A DNA stretch of 64,000 nt from Coccinella septempunctata (lineage: Eukaryota; Arthropoda; Insecta; Coleoptera; Coccinellidae): assembly GCF_907165205.1 (NCBI RefSeq), contig NC_058195.1, forward strand, positions 32,260,936 through 32,324,935, written 5' to 3'. How positions within the stretch are numbered: position 1 is the stretch's first letter; each line of letters begins with the position of its first letter. Position numbers and translations under genes: made by a program. The notes beneath the pieces are model-generated. The model was not told where the DNA came from. It was given only the letters and a program-made list of their open reading frames with translations, and searched no databases. Positions 58,001-64,000 of the stretch are shown here, one piece after another.

Positions 58001-58109
58001 AATAAATACGGATTCCTGTATGCTACAGACCACTAAAAACCATCCAGAATTGCAATGTAAGCTTATGAAAAGTTACAGATTGGCTTACACATGAAAGCAG
58101 AATACCACC

Positions 58110-59656
58110 ATTACACTGATGCAATTGGGATAAACTAGTATGGCTTAGTGTAAACTACAGTGGTTTGACCAGTATCACAGTGTTCGGACGATCAAAAAAC
58201 GCAAACTAGTTTACCCTAACCCAGACTAGTTTGTTTTAAGCCGAAGTAGTTTGGCTTGAGGGTAACTGCATATTTTGGCCTAAAATCTTGTTTGGTCAGG
58301 TATACGTATATACTAATATGTTATATTTATATATAAATATAATTGCAGATCTGATTTCAACGATACTTTTTCTATGAATGTATCGAACTTCAAGTAGATT
58401 CATTCTAAAAAAAGCTGGAGTAATTGAAACTGGCTCATTTGCAATGCCATCATTTATTTCTGATACTCTTCTACGGAATGTGTAATTTATGGCTTCTCAA
58501 TTGAATAAAAGACTTCACCTTACTGAATAATGAAACTTATTTCAACCTCCATCCTCCATCTGTTAGATTTAGATAGCCCCTATTCAATTAAAGGAAAATG
58601 TTATCTTCATCTTATATATAGCTAATAGTAAAAAGTGTGTATCATCATAATTAAGAAACAAAAAATTCGCAGACTCTTTTTGCCATACCAAGGCCCATTG
58701 ACTCATAAACACAGTACAACTGCAATAAATAATTATTGAAGTAGTACTCTGCCATAGAATGCAATTCTTGTCAATTGGTGTATGCAATTATACAATTCAA
58801 TACTCTGGTTAATGACAACCAAGATCACGGGACCTAGGTCTAGTCAAACTTGTCAAAACTTTATTGAAGGGTCAAATTTTCGCATATTCAGACTCCATCA
58901 GGACCTTTGATATTTTTTTTATTTGTTGAGTATATAAAGAAATGATTGTTGTTGTGTGATATTATCGTTCAACGATCGACTATGGTTTTGCTTGATCCTG
59001 AAAATTTCATCTTTTTGGCGTGAAGGGAAAAGAAATAGCTGAAAATTCAAGACGAAAAACAGTTTTTTGTGAATAACTCAGAAAATATCCATTTTAGGGC
59101 AAGGGTGTGATGCATACACTCACATTATTTTTTAACGTAGATTCAATATCTGCCATAAAAAAATGGGGTTCAATTTTGAAAAAATTGATTTTTCACGATT
59201 TTGTCATCCCTAACTTTGAAAGCGATTTTTTCACCCCCTGTATCATGAATCGCGATTTCGATTTTCAAAGTGGATACATCAAGCTTACATCTTGAAAAAT
59301 CCCAAAAATGAAAATTTTCCATCCAAAAACCTCGAAGTTATTCTTGTTTCAGCGGAGCTCTTTTTTCGATTTTTTTTTCGAATTTTCCCGCTCAGAGAGA
59401 ATTCTCCAACCAAAACTGAAAAATGTTACATCAAAATAACTTGAAATTTTCTAAGGAATCTATTTCTGCAATAAAAAAATGGTGTTCTAATTTGAAAAAC
59501 GGAAGTTGACGTCATTTCCGGAAAAACCGGAGGTGCTCATGCCTTGAAAATATTTTAGATTTCATCAGCATCGTGAAATACTTATAAGTGCTGAATTTCA
59601 TGAAAATCCGTTCAGTAGTTTCCCGTATAAATATGGGTGAGGTTCCTCGTGAAAGA
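58110..59656. other. Region between the satellite and the Jockey-type LINE
   Basis: At 58130-58265 the motif ACTAGTTT or AAACTAGT recurs as a short degenerate repeat. The rest is AT-rich with many TTTTTGAAAAA-type words. Near 59590-59630 the phrase TGAATTTCATGAAAATCCGT occurs, which is common in insect transposon remnants. No coding domain is recognised in the open frames here. Confidence 0.45.
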
Positions 59657-59691
59657 TCATTCCGAGTCAATCGCTTGACAGGAGAAGACGT
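59657..59691 (+). promoter_or_regulatory. Internal LINE promoter: initiator plus DPE
   Basis: TCATTC at 59657-59662 matches the insect initiator TCAKTY, with A at 59659 as +1. AGACGT at 59686-59691 falls at +28 to +33 and matches the downstream promoter element RGWYV at the exact spacing it needs. This layout is known for the TATA-less internal promoters of Jockey, Doc, F and I elements. It marks the likely 5' end of the LINE transcript. Confidence 0.75.
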
Positions 59692-60090
59692 GCTACAGTG
59701 CTCCTAGTGCTATAAAAGAGAAAGCGGACGAGAAAGTCACAGTGCCGTAAAAGTGAAAGCGGAGGTGAAAGTGCCCACTAACCAAGCTACGGAATATTTG
59801 ATTCCGTCTGTGAAGTTGTGTAGGTTCTATATTTGTTATCGGAATTTTAATTCGTTAAAATTTTCAAAGTTGGTGTTCATCCTAAGTGTCCAGAGAATTT
59901 TCTCGTTGGTACTGCAGAAAACATCAGGTGAGCTTATTTTTCGTATCTTTCTTTCTGATTTTTCTCATAGCGTAGAGAATTTTTGATGAGCCGTTTTGTT
60001 TTTATGCATGAGATACATTTTTCTTTTGTCTTGAAAAATTTTATTTCCAATTTCTTCGAGTAGCGAAGTAATTATTAATTAGATTCTAAA

Positions 60091-61488
60091 ATGTCTGACC
60101 ATTCGGACTGCGAGTCCGTAATGGAAGAAGACGCGCCAGAAATAGCTAATGTCGTGACCGAACACGATATTTTGAGAGAGGAGAACGCAAGTTTGAAAGC
60201 GAGGGTGAATGAGTTAGATAGATGCGTATCTAGCTTAGTTGCTGAGATTAAAAATCTCAGGGAGAGGCTCGAGTTGCAGGAGGGAAATAAGGAAAGTCCT
60301 TACTCCAAAGCACTCAAGAAGAACATTATTTTGAAAAATGTCCAAGAAGTGAACTTACCGGTTCAAAAACAGAAGATGGAGGTGGTCAAAACCCCTCAAA
60401 CCAAAATTTCCCCACCCGCCAAAAGAGTGAGAAAGGATAGCTCCTCGTCAAATGAAGAGGCAAACAAGAAAAGAGTCTTGGAAACCCCAGCCCAAGAGAA
60501 AACCACTCCAGTGGAGAGAAAAGAAAAAATCCCCCCAGTTACCCTGAGGGGTACGTCCGAATGGACGTCAATTTTCAACGCGTTAATGCGAAACGGAATA
60601 AATTACAGCAGAGCGACTACTGTGAAGGACGGAATTAGGGTCGTTCCACAAACCGCGGAAGACCACAGAAGAATGACGGACTTCCTTCATAAAATAAATA
60701 GGGAGTTTTACACTCTTCAACGGGAGGAAGAAAAGAAAATCTATGCGGTAGTGAGATATCTACCGCTGGATGCAGATATCCCGACGATCCTTGACGACCT
60801 CAAGGATCAAGGGATCGTCGATGCTGAGGTCATAAGAATGACCTCAAATATAACTAAGAGGCCGATGCCCTTATTGCTGGTTAAAACCCAGAATAAGGGT
60901 ATCTTCGAGGTGAGAAGGCTCTACAACATGAACTGTGTTGTTGAACCTAAGAGAAGGACGACCGGGCCTGGACAATGTTACCGCTGTCAGCGATATGGAC
61001 ATGCCCAAAGTAAGTGCACTTTTCCATGGAGGTGCGTGAAATGCTCCGGTAATCACAGCTCCAAGGAGTGTACGCTCACCAGGGAGAACGAGGAGCGAAA
61101 TGCCTCTTGTGTTCTCTGTGGAGAGCAAGGACATCCAGCCAGCTACAAGGGATGTAGCGAATGGAAATTGGTCACTAAAAAGACCAAGAGATCGCCAAGA
61201 TCGAACCAGACCAGCTCGAGGCCAACACAAAATACACCGAGGCCATCCCCAAACTCTTCGGAAGTGAAGAAACCCCAGGAAACTGCAACCGAAGCAGTCA
61301 AAGAGACGAAGAAACCAGAGAAAAAGACGGAAAAGGCAAAAACCGTCAAAAAAGCCGAAACCAGAAAAGGAATTTCTGGAATCACTGAGGAACTGGATAA
61401 GTTCACGAAAAACCTCCTCAGCACGATGATGCAGAATCTGGAGAAAGAGATTGAGAAGAAGATGCAGCAAATTATTAAGAATATTTAA
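60091..61488 (+). CDS. Jockey-type LINE ORF1 (Gag-like RNA-binding protein)
   Basis: The product has 465 residues. Residues 24-65 form a probable coiled coil (HDILREENASLKARVNEL onwards), suited to self-assembly. A basic, Ser/Lys/Pro-rich region follows. Residues about 205-285 (KKIYAVVRYLPLDADIPTIL...) match the domain that precedes the zinc fingers in insect Gag-like proteins (PRE_C2HC). Three zinc knuckles follow: CYRCQRYGHAQSKC (296-309), CVKCSGNHSSKEC and CVLCGEQGHPASYKGC. The C-terminal region is Lys/Pro/Thr-rich with a second possible helix. Such proteins coat the LINE RNA and carry it to the nucleus. The ATG at 60091 is the first in frame after the 5' UTR. Confidence 0.93.
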   Translation: MSDHSDCESVMEEDAPEIANVVTEHDILREENASLKARVNELDRCVSSLVAEIKNLRERLELQEGNKESPYSKALKKNIILKNVQEVNLPVQKQKMEVVKTPQTKISPPAKRVRKDSSSSNEEANKKRVLETPAQEKTTPVERKEKIPPVTLRGTSEWTSIFNALMRNGINYSRATTVKDGIRVVPQTAEDHRRMTDFLHKINREFYTLQREEEKKIYAVVRYLPLDADIPTILDDLKDQGIVDAEVIRMTSNITKRPMPLLLVKTQNKGIFEVRRLYNMNCVVEPKRRTTGPGQCYRCQRYGHAQSKCTFPWRCVKCSGNHSSKECTLTRENEERNASCVLCGEQGHPASYKGCSEWKLVTKKTKRSPRSNQTSSRPTQNTPRPSPNSSEVKKPQETATEAVKETKKPEKKTEKAKTVKKAETRKGISGITEELDKFTKNLLSTMMQNLEKEIEKKMQQIIKNI

Positions 61489-64000
61489 TGGCTGACACGA
61501 CGATAAAGAACAATCTCATAATCGTCTCTTGGAACGTCGAAGGATTGAGAGCCCGCAGATCAGAATTCGAAGAACTGATTGAAGAGAAGAGACCGGATGT
61601 CATAGCTCTTCAAGAAACGAGACTTAACCCCAACGTTCGGATAGCATTTCCCAATTACGATATTTACAGAAATGATAGACCTAACAGCACAGGTGGCGTT
61701 GCTATACTGGCTAGAAAGAATATGGATCACCATTTCGACCAAATATTCAATGGACAAGAAGTAGAAGCAATATCGATTATTGTGAATACTAATCGAGGGC
61801 AAGTGAAGATTATTTCAACTTATAAATCACCGGATAAGGACATGCTGGAAGAGGATCTAAAAATGCTACTAGAAGGAAGACACCCGAAAATCATAATTGG
61901 TGATCTTAACTGCAAATCGCAGGAATGGAACAGTAGGGTGGAAAATACAAACGGGAGAAGACTGAAGATTTATGCTGAAAAACTTAATGCAGTTGTGATA
62001 GGACCTGATATACCGACCTACATACCAAGAGTAAATGGACTACCCGATGTACTGGACATTGTCGTAATGAAAGACATCACTGAAGAAATCAGCATTGATA
62101 CAATAGAAGACGGAACTTCAGACCACAATCCCATAGAATTCATAGTGGGACATGGCCCAAGAAACGAAGAAGAGACACAAACCAAGGAACGCACAGACTG
62201 GGAGAAATATAAGAATTTACTTCAGGAGAAAATCAGGGAAATTCCCCAAATAAACACCCAGGATGAATTAGATGAAGCAGTTGAAAAATTGGAAAATCAT
62301 ATAAAAGAAGCCTATGAAGAAAGCACCAAGAGAATAAGGAAACCAATTCCGAAACATTCACATGGAGATACGCCAAGGGATATAAAGGAACTTATAAAAA
62401 AGAACAGAAGACTCAGGAAAATCTACAGAACAACAAAAAGAGAAGAAGACAAGAAGAAACTGAATAAGCATAGTCAGATATTGAAAAATGCTTTAACAGA
62501 ACTGCGTAATAACAGATGGCACCAGAGATTAAGGGAACTGAATACAATAGATCACTCGGCTTGGAAAATGCAAAAACGCTTACGACGAGAACAGACAGTT
62601 ATACCTCCACTGCATGGAGCAAACGGAATGGTATATACGAGACTTGAAAAAGCCGAAGCACTTGCCGACACAATTGAGAGAGAAGCCAGAATAAATTACA
62701 GAAATGATGATGACAATGAAGATCTAGAAGAAGAAGTGGAGGCAAACGAAGAACTGATGATGGAATCACCGGAAACCGAAATCATTCCAAAACCGGCTTC
62801 ACCAACAGAAATCAAAGAGATCATAATGAAACTGAAAAACCGGAAAGCACCGGGAGAAGATAGGATAACGAATTATATGTTGAAGAAATTGCCTAGAAAA
62901 GGAATAGCAGCCTTGACGAATATAACAAACGGAGTGATGAGGACCGAATACTACCCAAAGAGATGGAAAACTGCAGAAATGATAGTTTTCAACAAGCCTG
63001 GAAAGGAACGGAAATTTCCTCAAAATTATAGACCAATCAGCCTACTATCAGCACTAGGAAAAGTCGTCGAGAGGGTTATCGCCAAAAGGCTGAATGAGGA
63101 AACAGAAATGTTGAAGATAATCCCACCCGAACAATTTGGATTTCGACGAGAACACTCGACTGAACTCCAATTACTACGGCTCATAGAATACGTCACCGAA
63201 GGAATGCAGACCAAACAGGCCACAGGATTAGTTCTGATGGATATCGAGAGAGCTTTTGATAGAGTATGGCACGAAGGCCTAATCTACAAGATGAAAAGAG
63301 CAGGATATTCGACCAAGCTATGCAAGATTATAAGGAATTATCTGAGGAATAGAAACTTTTATGTGAAGATAGATGGAGCAACCTCTCAAACCAGACAATT
63401 GGAAGCGGGAGTGCCTCAAGGATCGGTACTTGGACCTCTGCTTTACGTAATATACGTTTATGATATCCCGAAGAATGCTAGGAATATGCTCACCTTGTAC
63501 GCAGATGACACAGGAATAGCGTTCAGACATCGACGCCCAGAGATCATACACCGGAGACTGCAGGAAGCCATAGATGAATTACTCAAATGGTGCATCAAAT
63601 GGAAAATCCAAATCAATGGAAGAAAGACTCAAGCAATATTACTGCAAAAGAGAAGATTGAGGATGGAAGAAAACCTTGAAGTTGATGGACAAGAGGTTGA
63701 ATGGAAAAATGAAGCAACATACCTAGGAGTGACGCTTGACAGAGGACTTACATGGAAAAACCACATCAAATGTGCTGTTGATAAAACAAAAGCCGCAATG
63801 AGTAAACTTTATCCACTCATAGGCAGAAGAAGTCATATGAATAAGAACATCAAGTTGACGATGATTAAAACTATTGCGCGACCACAACTCACATATGGAT
63901 CGGCGGCATGGGGCTTCGCAGCCAAGACCCACATCAAGAGAATACAGGCCACTGAGAATAAACTCCTTAGAATGGCGATGGACGTACCCTGGTTTGTTAG
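61488..64000 (+). CDS. Jockey-type LINE ORF2: endonuclease and reverse transcriptase (partial at window end)
   Basis: The ATG at 61488 overlaps the ORF1 stop as TAATG. The frame stays open for 837 codons to the window edge. The AP-like endonuclease (about 1-230) has SWNVEGLR, LQETRL, GGVAILAR, GDLNCKSQEWNS, DVLDIVV and SDHNPI, covering the known catalytic positions. The reverse transcriptase (about 440-700) has KAPGEDRITNYMLKK, YRPISLLSALGKVVERVI, QFGFRREHSTELQLLRLIEY, LVLMDIERAFDRVWHEGLIY, GVPQGSVLGPLLY and YADDTGIAF near residue 671. ATYLGVTLDRGLTWKNHI and LTYGSAAWG follow. The protein nicks target DNA and copies the LINE RNA at the nick. Motif order and wording place it in the Jockey group. 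Translation is probably by reinitiation after ORF1. Confidence 0.93.
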   Translation, partial: MADTTIKNNLIIVSWNVEGLRARRSEFEELIEEKRPDVIALQETRLNPNVRIAFPNYDIYRNDRPNSTGGVAILARKNMDHHFDQIFNGQEVEAISIIVNTNRGQVKIISTYKSPDKDMLEEDLKMLLEGRHPKIIIGDLNCKSQEWNSRVENTNGRRLKIYAEKLNAVVIGPDIPTYIPRVNGLPDVLDIVVMKDITEEISIDTIEDGTSDHNPIEFIVGHGPRNEEETQTKERTDWEKYKNLLQEKIREIPQINTQDELDEAVEKLENHIKEAYEESTKRIRKPIPKHSHGDTPRDIKELIKKNRRLRKIYRTTKREEDKKKLNKHSQILKNALTELRNNRWHQRLRELNTIDHSAWKMQKRLRREQTVIPPLHGANGMVYTRLEKAEALADTIEREARINYRNDDDNEDLEEEVEANEELMMESPETEIIPKPASPTEIKEIIMKLKNRKAPGEDRITNYMLKKLPRKGIAALTNITNGVMRTEYYPKRWKTAEMIVFNKPGKERKFPQNYRPISLLSALGKVVERVIAKRLNEETEMLKIIPPEQFGFRREHSTELQLLRLIEYVTEGMQTKQATGLVLMDIERAFDRVWHEGLIYKMKRAGYSTKLCKIIRNYLRNRNFYVKIDGATSQTRQLEAGVPQGSVLGPLLYVIYVYDIPKNARNMLTLYADDTGIAFRHRRPEIIHRRLQEAIDELLKWCIKWKIQINGRKTQAILLQKRRLRMEENLEVDGQEVEWKNEATYLGVTLDRGLTWKNHIKCAVDKTKAAMSKLYPLIGRRSHMNKNIKLTMIKTIARPQLTYGSAAWGFAAKTHIKRIQATENKLLRMAMDVPWFV

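Larger units (their letters stand above)
44288..58109. repeat. Satellite array, 395-bp period, main part (35 modules)
   Basis: Module starts run from 44427 to 57856, which is 34 periods of 395 bp and therefore 35 modules; with the left part the total is about 40. Units differ by a few per cent. Recurrent variants include AATAAGTTCGGTCTAGGATC for AATTAGTTCGGTCTAGGCTC, CGTAAAAAATGC for CGTAAATAATGC, and TGAGAG for TGAAAG at the 3' module end. The array ends at the last base of a module (ATGAAAGCAGAATACCACC, 58091-58109), not at a spacer. No gene lies within it; the unit has stops in all frames. Confidence 0.95.
59659..64000 (+). mobile_element. Full-length Jockey-type LINE, 3' end beyond the window
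   Basis: The parts in order are an internal promoter, a 5' UTR of about 430 bp, ORF1 (60091-61488) and ORF2 (61488 to the end). Both frames are open without a single stop, unlike the other LINE copies in this window, so this copy is young and may be active. The 3' UTR, tail and target duplication lie outside. Confidence 0.9.

Noticed and set aside
39405..58109. CRISPR-like array
   Set aside because: The regular repeats are 395 bp long with repeated, not unique, spacers, and the context is a eukaryotic genome; it is a satellite.
58920..59650. Part of the Jockey-type LINE 5' UTR
   Set aside because: The initiator/DPE pair places the transcript start at 59659. The upstream AT-rich sequence has no link to the LINE, although comparison of other copies could change this.
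60871..61470. Long minus-strand frame of 199 codons opposite ORF1
   Set aside because: It is a shadow of the LINE ORF1, which has clear zinc knuckles on the plus strand; the minus frame has no recognisable domain.

Overview
The window looks like a stretch of nuclear DNA from an arthropod, most likely an insect. It is AT-rich, has no dense coding, and is packed with retrotransposons and DNA transposons of types common in insects. These include a Jockey-type LINE with its internal Inr/DPE promoter, other LINEs, gypsy and BEL/Pao relics, hAT, P-type, TTAA and mariner-type elements, and a large satellite array. The species cannot be named from the sequence. No confident single-copy host gene is present. 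The nearest candidates are a small three-exon gene model (8303-10373), two Myb/SANT (zeste-like) gene copies that may belong to a transposon, and a decayed pseudogene resembling a cyclophilin-40.

Layout. 1-2.5 kb: nothing recognised. 2.5-5.1 kb: LINE 3' fragments, one split by an 855-bp hAT-type MITE with an 8-bp target duplication. 5.2-11.1 kb: two facing blocks of GAAATATTTC-rich DNA with inverted ends, enclosing a second hAT-type MITE and the three-exon gene model. 11.6-15.6 kb: a BEL/Pao relic hit by a very large solo LTR (3.73 kb, 5-bp target duplication) that is itself made of two internal tandem duplications. 15.9-20.5 kb: a mariner-type MITE, two zeste-like gene copies, a foldback with a hammerhead-like core, and a gypsy pol relic. 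20.5-25 kb: a hAT transposase relic cut by a 1-kb MITE and by a LINE that itself carries another LINE. 26-29 kb: a gypsy integrase relic, a LINE tail, the cyclophilin-40-like pseudogene and a P-element-type transposase relic. 31.3-33.7 kb: a LINE with an open 752-codon frame. 33.7-39.4 kb: mostly unrecognised.

39.4-58.1 kb is a satellite of exact 395-bp period: about 40 copies of a ~259-bp module with MITE-like inverted ends, separated by ~136-bp spacers. The array starts and ends at module ends. It shows nested higher-order repeats (790, 1975 and 3158 bp) and is interrupted by a minus-strand LINE that carries its own TTAA-flanked MITE.

59.66-64 kb is the 5' part of a full-length, apparently intact Jockey-type LINE: promoter, 5' UTR, ORF1 (coiled coil, three zinc knuckles) and ORF2 (endonuclease plus reverse transcriptase). 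ORF2 starts at a TAATG overlap and runs off the window. This is the most probably active element. The genes do not form a pathway; the window is a record of layered transposition and satellite amplification.
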